The position numbers were made by a program, and so were the translations under genes. The notes under the pieces were generated by a model that did no database searches, was not told the DNA's origin, and saw only the letters and a program-made list of their open reading frames with translations. From CAYULW01 sp964445815 (lineage in GTDB: Bacteria > Bacteroidota > Bacteroidia > Flavobacteriales_E > Vicingaceae): 64,000 nt of DNA. Shown one piece after another: positions 17,070 to 25,850 of the stretch; positions within the stretch are counted from its first letter, which is position 1, and every line of letters begins with the position of its first letter. Location: positions 372,001 through 436,000 of the forward strand of contig CAYULW010000002.1 of NCBI GenBank assembly GCA_964445815.1. The letters are read 5' to 3'.

Positions 17070-17390
17070 CTACCATGTATATATATATATTCTTTGTCCA
17101 TCACTTTGTCTTGCAGTCCAAAACACACCAACACGCCCATTATTAAAAGTTGGCTCTCCTTTGTCCGCATAAAAAGTATATTCTGCAACAAATTCAGATT
17201 CTTTTACAAACTTTGAAAATTTAAATGTTGTTTTATCTGGCTCATTTTCGTCAGTTTCAATGTTTAGTAAAAATTCAGTGTTTGTAAGTTCCTTTTCATC
17301 TTTATCAAACACTGTACGATATACAATCCTTACTTGAGAAATGCTTGATTTTACAATTAAAATTAATAAGAGCAATAAAAGTTTTTTCAT
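17070..17390 (-). CDS. Cassette gene: small secreted protein
   Basis: 106-aa protein with signal peptide MKKLLLLLLILIVKSSISQ, then a short beta-rich domain ending RIYIYTW. No family recognised. It lies 1 base after the 72-aa gene, so the two form a unit; together they make up cassette 2a, which ends at attC-like site B. Confidence 0.6.
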   Translation of the reverse strand: MKKLLLLLLILIVKSSISQVRIVYRTVFDKDEKELTNTEFLLNIETDENEPDKTTFKFSKFVKESEFVAEYTFYADKGEPTFNNGRVGVFWTARQSDGQRIYIYTW

Positions 17391-17391
17391 A

Positions 17392-17610
17392 TTAGATTAA
17401 TTCAAGTTCATCAGGATCATAAGTACCATAATTATCTTCATCCATAGAGTCAAACCTAACCTTAACTTCTCCCTTTTTTGCGAATATCTTTTTTCCATTC
17501 TTATCGAAAAAGACTTCATCTTTATCAAAAAAGCCAAGTATAATTCCTTTCTCCAATTTTCTTGAAAATTTATGCCTTACTCTCTGGTTTAATTTCATCT
17601 TTTTTATCAT
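17392..17610 (-). CDS. Cassette gene: small SH3/KOW-like protein
   Basis: 72-aa charged cytoplasmic protein with a beta-barrel pattern (MKLNQRVRHKF, KGIILGFFDKDEVFF, GEVKVRFDS, YDPDELELI) like small SH3 or KOW-fold proteins. The ATG at 17608-17610 is used; an in-frame ATG 12 bases further in (MKLNQRV) is equally plausible. It opens cassette 2a, starting 12 bases after the GTTAGGGC core that joins R2. No function can be assigned. Confidence 0.55.
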   Translation of the reverse strand: MIKKMKLNQRVRHKFSRKLEKGIILGFFDKDEVFFDKNGKKIFAKKGEVKVRFDSMDEDNYGTYDPDELELI

Positions 17611-17626
17611 TTATTCAATTAGCCCT

Positions 17627-17717
17627 AACTATGAAATAAACGTAAGTATAAAAATCGAATCAGATTGTGTTAATTATGTATTTAAGTTGCTAAAAAAGAG
17701 AGTTATAATTAATTGTA
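17627..17717 (-). repeat. R2 leader repeat, copy 2 (attI/promoter-like)
   Basis: Partner of 11972-12056. The 32 cassette-proximal bases (17627-17658) are identical, including TACTTACG on the minus strand, and 17681-17699 matches the second conserved block; only the 22-base linker differs. The junction core GTTAGGGC (17622-17629, minus strand) exactly matches the GCCCTAAC at the far end of cassette 2a. Confidence 0.75.
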
Positions 17718-17725
17718 AGTAGTTA

Positions 17726-17745
17726 TAAGTATTTGCAAATACTTA
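17726..17745. promoter_or_regulatory. Perfect 20-bp palindrome upstream of the dinB-like gene
   Basis: TAAGTATTTGCAAATACTTA is fully self-complementary. It lies 81 bases before the DinB-family ATG and next to R2 copy 2 on its outer side. It could be an operator for a dimeric repressor of dinB-csaA or for the cassette promoter reading the other way. Confidence 0.5.
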
Positions 17746-17825
17746 CAAACGTTTAAAAGCGTTTCAACCTTATTCAATTTCAACTGCTTCTGAAGCTTTA
17801 CTTATTTTTATCACAAATTAGCATT

Positions 17826-18326
17826 ATGAACATAGAATCATATCCGGAATATTATAGACCCTATATCCAAAAAGTACCTAAAGGAGAGCCTTTAGCCATT
17901 TTGAAAGTTGTTCAAAAAGAAAGCCTAGCCACTTTGGTGATGGTAAGCGAAGACAAGGCCATGCACCGCTATGCAGAGGGCAAGTGGAGCATCAAAGACA
18001 TTGTTCAACATTTGATTGACACAGAGCGCATTTTTTGTTTCAGGGCTTTGGCTTTTGCCAGAGGAGATAAAACCAATATATCCGGATATGATCATGATGC
18101 TTATGTTGTTAAGGCCAAAGCAGATCAGCGCAGCATGAAATCCTTGTTGGAAGAGTGGAAGCGTGTGAGAAGCTCAACTATAGACCTCTTTGAAAGCTTT
18201 GATGCAGAGATGTTAAAACGAAAAGGAATAGCCAATGAAGTGGAATTTGCAGTTGAGCAGTTCATCAGCATCATTATCGGGCATGAAATGCATCATATAC
18301 AAATCATAGAACAACGCTATTTATGA
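17826..18326 (+). CDS. DinB-family (YfiT-like) metal-dependent protein
   Basis: 166-aa four-helix-bundle protein of the DinB superfamily, which includes thiol transferases such as bacillithiol S-transferase. The metal-binding histidines are visible: IVQHLIDTERIF (about 59-70) and IIGHEMHHIQIIEQRYL (about 150-166, with HxxxH). The partner thiol in this organism is not shown by the sequence. Its stop overlaps the ATG of the next gene (ATGA at 18323-18326), so the two are cotranslated. Confidence 0.9.
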   Translation: MNIESYPEYYRPYIQKVPKGEPLAILKVVQKESLATLVMVSEDKAMHRYAEGKWSIKDIVQHLIDTERIFCFRALAFARGDKTNISGYDHDAYVVKAKADQRSMKSLLEEWKRVRSSTIDLFESFDAEMLKRKGIANEVEFAVEQFISIIIGHEMHHIQIIEQRYL

Positions 18327-18652
18327 TCACCTGGGAAGATTTTGAAAAGGTTGATATGCGTATAGGGACGATTATTGAGGTCAACGATTTTCCCCAAGCC
18401 AGAAAACCGGCCTGGCAATTAAAAATAGACTTTGGGAGTCTGGGCATAAAGTCTTCTTCCGCTCAAATCGTCCATCATTATTCTAAAAAAGACTTACTTG
18501 GGAAACAGGTTGTGGCTGTTGTCAATTTTCCACCCAAACAAATTGCCAATTTCTTTTCAGAGTGTCTGGTTTTGGGAGTAGAGGATAGTGAAGGAAAAAT
18601 AGTTTTAATAGGTCCGGATCAGAAAGTTGATACGGGCTCAAGGCTACACTAA
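18323..18652 (+). CDS. csaA: CsaA-like tRNA-binding-domain protein
   Basis: 109-aa stand-alone OB-fold tRNA-binding protein. It starts MITWEDFEKVDMRIGTIIEV and has PARKPAWQLKIDFG, the SSAQIV segment, and VVNFPPKQIANFFSECLVLG, all typical of CsaA. CsaA has been described as a secretion-related chaperone that binds tRNA-like ligands. Length and motifs match the family. Overlaps the DinB-family gene by 4 bases. Confidence 0.93.
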   Translation: MITWEDFEKVDMRIGTIIEVNDFPQARKPAWQLKIDFGSLGIKSSSAQIVHHYSKKDLLGKQVVAVVNFPPKQIANFFSECLVLGVEDSEGKIVLIGPDQKVDTGSRLH

Positions 18653-18665
18653 ATAGCCACTGTAT

Positions 18666-20366
18666 TTAATCTTTAATAAGTTTTAGTACTGATTTAGTTT
18701 TTTTATTGTAATCAATCAGGTGCATGTAATACGTGCCTCTTTGGAGCAGTGGGGACAATTCTTTTTCGGTTTCAAATCGGATGTTTTTATACTCTATCAC
18801 TTTCTGACCAATTCCATCAAATAGGGTAATATCTCCTTCAAAGGGTGCATTTGTTTTCAGAACAAAACTTTCATTGAATGGATTAGGATAAATTGAATTA
18901 TGACTCTGTTTTGAGTCTATATTCTTATTGGAGTTAGAAGTCACAAAACTTGGTTTAAATTGAAATATAAAGCCATCACCTCGACCTAAAGCAGAAACAG
19001 ATTGAGTTGAACCTCCTAAATTATAATTAAAAGCTCCCTCAAAGTATCCGGTACAGACTATTGAGTTGGTGTTATTTGAGCTAATGTGATTTATACCCAT
19101 GAAACTTGTGTCTCCAAACTGTATTGTTTGTTTTAAGTTACCCTGAGAATCTCTAATGACTAGAAAAGAGTTATCGATAGTTGAGATTAGAGTAAAGGGA
19201 GAATTTAAGCCGTCAAATTTTAAAGAATCTATAAAATGTCCACCGGTTACCACATCACCATTGGGCAATAAAGTTAATGCCCAATTTCTGCTATATCCCG
19301 TATTGTTATATGTTTTTATCCATTCAGGAACTCCGGTATATTTCATTTTAATAAGAAAACATTCACCTAAGCCCCCTGAACTGATTTTGGTAAATCCAAG
19401 AACACCTAAGGTTATAGTTCCATTATAGTATCCACTCATGTATAGCGCAGAGTCATTCCATTTTAATTCAAAAACAGCATCTCGCCCTGTTGATGTGATT
19501 TTTCTCCCCCAGACATAATCTCCATTTACATTGAGTTTACTAATGAAAATTTCGTTGGTTCCAACTGAGTATAAGTAGCCTATCCCCGGGCCGGGATTAA
19601 TGTCAATTAATCCTTGAAATAGACCGGCTGTATATACGTTGTAATTGTCATCAATTGCGATTGAGTATCCATTTTCATTATCTCTACCACCAAGTTGCTT
19701 CGCCCATATTAAATTCATGTGAAGGTCATATTTGCAGATAAATGCATCACTCAAGCCTTTAGAGTTTAAGATAAAAGGATTGAGAATGTCCGTACTGAAA
19801 TTACAAGCTCCACGAAAAAGTCCAGTTGCATAGATATTGGAAAGGTCGTCAATTTGAATATTAAAGATGAAAGCATCGATTTGATTGGCAGAAATCAGAG
19901 ATCCTCCTGGGGAGAATTTGGCAATGATACAACGCCCATTAATTGAGTGACGCAAATCAACATAAGAACTAGGATCAATATCGATAGTGCCTGAAAAACC
20001 TATTGCAATATAGATGATGCCATTAATGTCAACCTTTAACCCTCTTACAACATCACTTGAAGATCCACCTAAAACAAAACTCCATATCAGAGAACCATTA
20101 GGGGAGTATTTTGATAAATGGATATCTCTTACACCAGAAAAAGAAGAAAGTGTTGATTGATTTTGATTGATCGTGGCACTGTCACTTATAAGTGTCGCTA
20201 AAATCACATTTCCTGAAGGGTCATGAGCAACTTTTTCCCCATAATCCCAATCAGAGCCAATGCCATTTCCTCCAATGGTATTTATCCAGTCTAATTTTTG
20301 AGAAAATAAACTTTGAACGAATAATAAAGATAGAGCAATAAAAAGCGTTTTTTTTCTATTTCGCAT
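18666..20366 (-). CDS. SBBP-repeat protein with T9SS type A sorting domain
   Basis: 566-aa secreted protein. Signal peptide MRNRKKTLFIALSLLFVQSLFSQ. The body is a run of SBBP-like beta-propeller repeats, each with a W-(A/I)-x2-(L/I)-GG start and a D-x-x-(G/N)-N-(I/V)-Y-x-(T/A)-G-x-F core, for example WAKQLGGRDNENGYSIAIDD and NVYTAGLFQGLIDINPGPG. The last 80 residues form a sorting domain (IYPNPFNESF ... GIGQKVIEYKN ... LQRGTYYMHLID ... KLIKD). Expected at the cell surface via T9SS; no enzymatic motif. Confidence 0.9.
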   Translation of the reverse strand: MRNRKKTLFIALSLLFVQSLFSQKLDWINTIGGNGIGSDWDYGEKVAHDPSGNVILATLISDSATINQNQSTLSSFSGVRDIHLSKYSPNGSLIWSFVLGGSSSDVVRGLKVDINGIIYIAIGFSGTIDIDPSSYVDLRHSINGRCIIAKFSPGGSLISANQIDAFIFNIQIDDLSNIYATGLFRGACNFSTDILNPFILNSKGLSDAFICKYDLHMNLIWAKQLGGRDNENGYSIAIDDNYNVYTAGLFQGLIDINPGPGIGYLYSVGTNEIFISKLNVNGDYVWGRKITSTGRDAVFELKWNDSALYMSGYYNGTITLGVLGFTKISSGGLGECFLIKMKYTGVPEWIKTYNNTGYSRNWALTLLPNGDVVTGGHFIDSLKFDGLNSPFTLISTIDNSFLVIRDSQGNLKQTIQFGDTSFMGINHISSNNTNSIVCTGYFEGAFNYNLGGSTQSVSALGRGDGFIFQFKPSFVTSNSNKNIDSKQSHNSIYPNPFNESFVLKTNAPFEGDITLFDGIGQKVIEYKNIRFETEKELSPLLQRGTYYMHLIDYNKKTKSVLKLIKD

Positions 20367-20470
20367 TGTGAAAAGAAGACGAAGCTTTAATATTTATTGT
20401 TGCATTTTAATTTTGTATTAAAAATTATTGGAACAAAAGCAATTAACTTTATTGCTCAATAAAACAAGAG

Positions 20471-21652
20471 ATGAACATTATATTATTTGACGATAGAAGA
20501 AATAATTTTTTGCCTTTCACTTACACCAGACCCGTGGCAGAAATCAGGTGCGGTATATTGACCATTAGTGAAAAGTGGAGCAAGCATCTGAATACCTCGG
20601 TTTCCTATTTAACCGAAGATTATCTGTCAGTCAAATATCCGGCTCATTTTGAAGGAGATAATGTTTACATTAACGGGACGGTTTTTCCAAACAAAAAACT
20701 TTGTTCTGCCATTACAGCATTGGAAGAAGGAGAGTTGCTCTATCATCAGGAGCTTGAAAAAATTGTTGCTTTTCGTTCGCATCAACAAATCGACTTTCAG
20801 GAGATAGAGGCTTATGAATTTACTCAAGTCAATTGTGAAATAGATTTTTTAGAGATCAATGAGAAATGGGACATCTTTTCTAAGAATGGACAGGCCATCC
20901 AAGAAGATTTTCAATTGTTGACTGAGGGCAGAGTAAGTGCCCAACTAAGCTCAACCAACACGCACATTGGCGAAAGACTATTTATTGAAGAGGGGGCTAA
21001 GATAGAGGGAGCCATTTTGAATTCAACAACAGGTCCCATTTATATCGGAAAAGGCGCTGAGATCATGGAAGGTTCTGTGGTGAGAGGAGCTTTGGCCTTG
21101 TGTGAAGGTGCTTGTTTAAAACTATCTGCGAAGATCTACGGACCGACTACCGTAGGGCCTTATTCTAAAGTAGGAGGAGAGGTCAATAACTCCGTCATCT
21201 TTGGATATTCCAATAAAGGTCATGACGGATTTTTAGGCAATTCGGTCCTGGGCGAATGGTGTAATCTGGGCGCAGACACCAATGTCTCTAATCTCAAAAA
21301 CAATTATGCGGAAATTAAACTTTGGGATTACGATAAGGGGGGATTTAAAAATACAGGCTTGCAGTTTTGCGGCATGATGATGGGCGATCATTCTAAGAGT
21401 GGCATCAATACCATGTTTAATACCGCCACTGTGGTTGGTGTAAGTTCCAATATTTTCGGAGGGGGATTCCCTCGTACCTTTATTCCTTCTTTTGCCTGGG
21501 GTGGAGCGGAGAAGTGGGTTACCTATAGAACGAATAAGGCTTTTGAAGTGGCTGAGCGGGTGATGGAACGACGTAAGGTGCCTTTTAGCAATGAAGACAA
21601 AGCCATTTTGGAACACATTTTTGAACTGACCTCAGCGTATCGAAATTTTTAG
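20471..21652 (+). CDS. GlmU-family putative sugar nucleotidyltransferase
   Basis: 393-aa protein conserved across Bacteroidota. The N-terminal part (MNIILFDDRRNNFLPFTYTRPVAEIRCG) is the NTP_transf_4 nucleotidyltransferase-like domain. The C-terminal part (about 150-345) is a left-handed beta helix with hexapeptide repeats (for example GPIYIGKGAEIMEGSVVRG, TTVGPYSKVGGEVNNSVIFG). This suggests UDP-sugar or acetyl-sugar synthesis for cell wall or LPS. The canonical GlmU GxGxR loop is absent from the N-terminus, so the reaction is uncertain. It precedes lon on the same strand by 105 bases. Confidence 0.88.
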   Translation: MNIILFDDRRNNFLPFTYTRPVAEIRCGILTISEKWSKHLNTSVSYLTEDYLSVKYPAHFEGDNVYINGTVFPNKKLCSAITALEEGELLYHQELEKIVAFRSHQQIDFQEIEAYEFTQVNCEIDFLEINEKWDIFSKNGQAIQEDFQLLTEGRVSAQLSSTNTHIGERLFIEEGAKIEGAILNSTTGPIYIGKGAEIMEGSVVRGALALCEGACLKLSAKIYGPTTVGPYSKVGGEVNNSVIFGYSNKGHDGFLGNSVLGEWCNLGADTNVSNLKNNYAEIKLWDYDKGGFKNTGLQFCGMMMGDHSKSGINTMFNTATVVGVSSNIFGGGFPRTFIPSFAWGGAEKWVTYRTNKAFEVAERVMERRKVPFSNEDKAILEHIFELTSAYRNF

Positions 21653-21757
21653 ACCTGACATTAAAGCAGTCTTTTTTTTTGGCATGTCTATTGACTAATA
21701 GACGTGCGAACAGGTTTGAGCGGAATAAATACTCAGACTGACAATTTGACGATAAAT

Positions 21758-24202
21758 ATGGGGACATTTCGATTTGATGATTTTGCATTTGCCAATGCTA
21801 TAGATGAGGGCACAGAGTTTATTCCATTAATGACCTCCGAGGATGAGGAGGAAATGAATCAGGAAGAGACACCTGAAATATTATCTATACTTCCATTAAG
21901 AAACACTGTTTTATTTCCAGGAGTGGTTATTCCGATTACCATAGGAAGAGACAAGTCCATAAAATTGATTCAGGATGCCAATAAGGCCGACAAAATCATA
22001 GGAGTTATTTCTCAAAAAGACGATGAAATAGAAGATCCTGATAAAGACCAGTTGTTTGAGGTGGGAACCATTGCGCGCATCTTGAAGGTGTTTAGAATGC
22101 CGGATGGAAATACCACCGTAATCATTCAGGGGAAGAAGCGCTTTAAGTTGCTGGAGCTGATAGAAAAAGAACCTTACTTAAAGGCTAAGATAGCACCTTA
22201 TGAGGTAGGCAAAACACCTAAGGACAAGCGTTTTAATGCCATGGTCGATTCCATTAAAGATCTGGCTTTAAAGATCATTGAACAATCGCCAAACATTCCC
22301 ACAGAAGCTTCTTTTGCAATTCGCAACATAGAAAGTAGTTCGTACATGATCAATTTCATTGCCTCAAACATGAATGCCATTGTTGAGGAGAAACAGAAAT
22401 TGTTGATGGAGCCTGATATTAAGGTCAGAGCAGAGCTGTTGCTTCAGCATTTAACCAAAGAACTTAAGTTATTAGAACTAAAAAATGACATTCAATCTAA
22501 GGTAAAAACGGATATAGATAAGCAGCAGAAAGAATACTTCCTCAATCAACAGATGAAATTGATTCAGGAGGAACTTGGAGGTACTCCTCAAGATCAAGAA
22601 ATTAAGGAGTTTGAAAGGCGAGCGCAAAAAAAGAAGTGGAACAAAGAGGTCAAGGAGCGTTTTGAAAAAGAGTTGAGTAAATTACAAAGAATGCATGCTG
22701 CTTCTGCTGAATACTCTGTGCAAGTCAACTATATAGAGACTTTGCTTGATCTGCCCTGGAATGAGTTTTCTAAAGATAAATTTGATCTGAAACGGGCAAA
22801 GAAAATTCTGGATCGAGATCATTACGGATTGAAAGAGGTCAAAGACCGTATTATAGAACACTTGGCGGTGCTGAAACTAAAAGGCAACATGAAGTCTCCC
22901 ATACTTTGTTTGTATGGTCCTCCCGGAGTAGGTAAAACTTCGCTTGGCAAATCAATCGCCGAGGCCATTGGTAGAAAGTACGTGAGGATGTCTCTCGGTG
23001 GATTGAGGGATGAAGCGGAAGTGAGAGGGCATCGTAAAACGTATATTGGTGCTATGCCGGGAAGAATACTCCAAAGCCTTAAAAAGGTGCGAACTTCCAA
23101 CCCTGTTTTCGTTCTTGACGAAATAGATAAGGTGGGAACCGGAAGTATGCAAGGCGATCCTTCATCAGCCATGTTAGAAGTCTTAGACCCAGAGCAAAAT
23201 GAAAGTTTCTACGATAATTTCGTAGAGTTGGATTATGATCTATCCAATATCTTGTTTTTAGCTACTGCCAATAATTTGGCAACCATTCAGCCCGCACTCA
23301 GGGATCGTATGGAAATCATAGAGATTAACGGTTATACAATAGAGGAGAAGGTGCAAATTGCAAAGAAACATCTTATTCCTAAACTGCTAAAAGACAATGG
23401 ACTTAAAGCAGATCAAATTGTCTTAAGCAAAGAGGTGATTGAAAAAGTATGTGAAGAACATACAAGAGAGTCAGGAGTGAGAAATCTTGAGAAAAAGCTT
23501 GGCAAATTGGTGCGCTATGCGGCAAAATCCATTGCAATGGAAGAAGAGTATAATGCCAAGTTAGATTTGGATGCCGTTGAAGACATATTAGGTCCTGGAC
23601 ATTCAAAAGACAAATATCAAGGCAATGATGTTGCCGGAGTGGTTACCGGTTTAGCATGGACCTCCGTAGGCGGAGACATTTTATACATTGAAGTGAGTCT
23701 GAGCAAGGGTAAGGGACGATTAACCCTGACGGGTAATCTCGGTGAGGTGATGAAAGAGTCTGCCATGATTGCTTTAGAATACATAAAATCAAATGCAGAG
23801 GAGTTTGGTATTGAAAATACTGCCTTTGAGAATTGGAATGTTCACATTCATGTCCCTGAAGGCGCTACTCCTAAAGACGGTCCTTCTGCAGGTATCACCA
23901 TGTTGACAGCCATTGTCTCAGCTTTTACTCAGCGTAAAGTGAAGAGCAAGATGGCCATGACCGGAGAAATTACCTTGAGAGGACGTGTATTGCCGGTAGG
24001 AGGGATAAAAGAGAAAATATTAGCTGCAAAACGCGCCAATGTCAATCACATTATCTTGTCTGAAGACAACAAAAAAGACATTGATCAGATTGATCAAAAC
24101 TATTTGAAAGGGTTGAGCTTCTCTTACGTTAAAGAAATGAAAGAGGTGATCAATATTGCATTGTTGAAGTCGCTTGTCAAGAAAGCAAGGACAATTAATT
24201 AA
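21758..24202 (+). CDS. lon: Lon ATP-dependent protease
   Basis: Cytoplasmic quality-control protease, 814 aa from the ATG at 21758 (MGTFRFDDFAFANAIDEG). A GTG 54 bases upstream keeps the frame but adds a poorly coding stretch. Lon N domain at about 50-250 (LPLRNTVLFPGVVIPITIGR), Walker A GPPGVGKTS at about 387, Walker B FVLDEIDK, and the proteolytic Ser-Lys dyad in KDGPSAGI (about S710) and GGIKEK (about K752). Length is normal for the family. It converges with the e(P4) gene, overlapping its end by 8 bases. Confidence 0.97.
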   Translation: MGTFRFDDFAFANAIDEGTEFIPLMTSEDEEEMNQEETPEILSILPLRNTVLFPGVVIPITIGRDKSIKLIQDANKADKIIGVISQKDDEIEDPDKDQLFEVGTIARILKVFRMPDGNTTVIIQGKKRFKLLELIEKEPYLKAKIAPYEVGKTPKDKRFNAMVDSIKDLALKIIEQSPNIPTEASFAIRNIESSSYMINFIASNMNAIVEEKQKLLMEPDIKVRAELLLQHLTKELKLLELKNDIQSKVKTDIDKQQKEYFLNQQMKLIQEELGGTPQDQEIKEFERRAQKKKWNKEVKERFEKELSKLQRMHAASAEYSVQVNYIETLLDLPWNEFSKDKFDLKRAKKILDRDHYGLKEVKDRIIEHLAVLKLKGNMKSPILCLYGPPGVGKTSLGKSIAEAIGRKYVRMSLGGLRDEAEVRGHRKTYIGAMPGRILQSLKKVRTSNPVFVLDEIDKVGTGSMQGDPSSAMLEVLDPEQNESFYDNFVELDYDLSNILFLATANNLATIQPALRDRMEIIEINGYTIEEKVQIAKKHLIPKLLKDNGLKADQIVLSKEVIEKVCEEHTRESGVRNLEKKLGKLVRYAAKSIAMEEEYNAKLDLDAVEDILGPGHSKDKYQGNDVAGVVTGLAWTSVGGDILYIEVSLSKGKGRLTLTGNLGEVMKESAMIALEYIKSNAEEFGIENTAFENWNVHIHVPEGATPKDGPSAGITMLTAIVSAFTQRKVKSKMAMTGEITLRGRVLPVGGIKEKILAAKRANVNHIILSEDNKKDIDQIDQNYLKGLSFSYVKEMKEVINIALLKSLVKKARTIN

Positions 24203-24974
24203 ACGACTTTAGTCCTTTTTGGACATCCGATCCTGAATTTAGTTTTAATGCTTTCATCCAATTGCCATACATCGCATTGGGTAATATGATAAACTTTTTA
24301 GCAAACTCTTTCGCATTTTTTTCTACAAGATGGTCTCTTTGCTCAAGGCTTAGTTCAGGATTATCAAATGTTTCTGAAAAATCTGCTAGATTATCACCGA
24401 TGAGCATTAGAACTTCTCCGTAATCAAAAGCCATGTTTCTTCTTTCCGTTTTTTGAGATGTGCTTGTTTTTAAGAGAAGTTTATCTTCGGTAACGCTAAT
24501 GCCTTTTTTTGTCAGATTATTCATTGTGTATTCCATGTGATCTGCAGATCTATTTGAAATAAAAAACACACTGATGCCTAAATCTTGCGTCAGATTGAGA
24601 AACTCTTTTGCTCCCGGTACAAGTTCAGCCATTTCTTTACGTACCCACTTATTCCAGGAATCATCACTATATGATTGGTTATTTGCTATTAACCATGCAT
24701 TATAAGGAGAATTGTCCAGTACGGTTTCATCAAGGTCCATAATTATGATTTTACCTTCAATGCCTGAATCGGTATGGTACATGTCTTTTAGCCTTTTTGA
24801 GGCAATGTTGTATGCTTGATAGCACAAGGCTTTATATTCTGCTGATGTTTGCTGCCAAAGAACGGCTGTAGCATCCTCTTTTGAAGAACTTGCATCTGCA
24901 TATGATACCTGATTAGAACTGCCACATGAAGCAAGAAATAAAAGAATTAAAAAAACAAAGGGTATACGTTTCAT
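24195..24974 (-). CDS. Lipoprotein e(P4)-family acid phosphatase / 5'-nucleotidase
   Basis: 259-aa outer-membrane lipoprotein of the class C acid phosphatase (HAD) family. Lipobox LFLASC (Cys at about 17). HAD motif I is IIMDLDETVLDNSPYNAW (about 78-95, the DxDxT nucleophile), motif II FFISNRS (about 136-142), the lysine region follows in motif III, and motif IV is GDNLADFSE. Family members dephosphorylate NMN or NADP for NAD salvage at the cell surface. It is third in an operon behind a TonB receptor and a DUF4249 lipoprotein (gaps of 1-2 bases), suggesting that phosphate removal is linked to uptake by that receptor. Confidence 0.93.
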   Translation of the reverse strand: MKRIPFVFLILLFLASCGSSNQVSYADASSSKEDATAVLWQQTSAEYKALCYQAYNIASKRLKDMYHTDSGIEGKIIIMDLDETVLDNSPYNAWLIANNQSYSDDSWNKWVRKEMAELVPGAKEFLNLTQDLGISVFFISNRSADHMEYTMNNLTKKGISVTEDKLLLKTSTSQKTERRNMAFDYGEVLMLIGDNLADFSETFDNPELSLEQRDHLVEKNAKEFAKKFIILPNAMYGNWMKALKLNSGSDVQKGLKSFN

Positions 24975-24975
24975 C

Positions 24976-25848
24976 TTACTGGATTAAAATACTGTTTCTC
25001 GAAATTGACGACATCGAAAATACACCTAAAACTTCATTTTGAGGATTTCCTGCAATATCCGTTATGTTGGATTTAATATTCGCAGTGGGTGTTGCAAATA
25101 AACCGTCATTACTTGCTTGAGTGGCTACTTGTAAAAGATAGTTCCACACGTCTTCATTGACACTTAATAGTTCAACAGAAGAAACTTCTCCTTGTAAGAA
25201 GGGAAATTCGGGGTCGGTTATAGCAGCCCGAATGGGAAGAATAAAAACAAAACCATCCGCTCCATCTCCTCCAAATGCTGCGTTTTGTGATAAAATAAAG
25301 TTGGCAGGTTCTTTCGGATAAAGTGGTTCACCGTTTCGAAAAGCTTTTATCCAATAAAAGTCATTTCTGCCTTGAAAATCAGTTGCAAAAAACTGCGAGT
25401 AATATCCCTCTTCCGCTCCCGGTTCTGCTTCCTCATAGTTATAAGTCATGGTATCTATTTTGGGTACAGGGTGAAGTACTGAATTGCCAAGGTATGTTTT
25501 GCCCTCAACTTCTACCTGAAGTTGATATTCAAAGCCGAGACTATCCAGTGGTCCCAAATTATTGGTCTTGGGATTATAGGTGTAATTGCCATTTCCCTGA
25601 TCACTAAAAAGATATTCCACTCCATTTGGTCCCGTTATTTTAACCTTAGCACCTTGAACAATTGGGGTGGGTGCATTCAGAAAATATTCTGCTGATTTTG
25701 TCAGTCTTACGGTTTGCAGACTGCTGTCTGAATTAATAAATGCATCTACCACCACTTGAGACTGCCCATTGTCTAGCTCTAAGTCAATAGGATCTTCACA
25801 AGAAGCGAGGACAAGAGATGCGATTAGTAGTATTAAAATTCTTTTCAT
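24976..25848 (-). CDS. DUF4249-family lipoprotein
   Basis: 290-aa lipoprotein (MKRILILLIASLVLASCED, lipobox LASC) with the DUF4249 pattern: VVVDAFINSD, VRLTKSAEYF, GAKVKITGPNGVEYLF, YQLQVEVEGKTYLGNS, PVPKIDTM. DUF4249 proteins accompany TonB-dependent receptors in Bacteroidota and are presumed to act at the cell surface in substrate capture. It lies 2 bases after the receptor gene and 1 base before the e(P4) phosphatase gene, so all three should be cotranscribed. Confidence 0.92.
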   Translation of the reverse strand: MKRILILLIASLVLASCEDPIDLELDNGQSQVVVDAFINSDSSLQTVRLTKSAEYFLNAPTPIVQGAKVKITGPNGVEYLFSDQGNGNYTYNPKTNNLGPLDSLGFEYQLQVEVEGKTYLGNSVLHPVPKIDTMTYNYEEAEPGAEEGYYSQFFATDFQGRNDFYWIKAFRNGEPLYPKEPANFILSQNAAFGGDGADGFVFILPIRAAITDPEFPFLQGEVSSVELLSVNEDVWNYLLQVATQASNDGLFATPTANIKSNITDIAGNPQNEVLGVFSMSSISRNSILIQ

Positions 25849-25850
25849 GA

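Noticed and set aside
16835..17216. Plus-strand open frames across attC-like site B and the cassette 2a genes
   Set aside because: Composition is irregular, they cross the site's inverted repeats, and they oppose the better-supported minus-strand genes.
10516..17717. Simple composite transposon flanked by repeats
   Set aside because: No transposase, no terminal inverted repeats on the outer ends and no target-site duplication; the direct repeats occur twice in the same order and the inner attC-like sites fit cassettes better.
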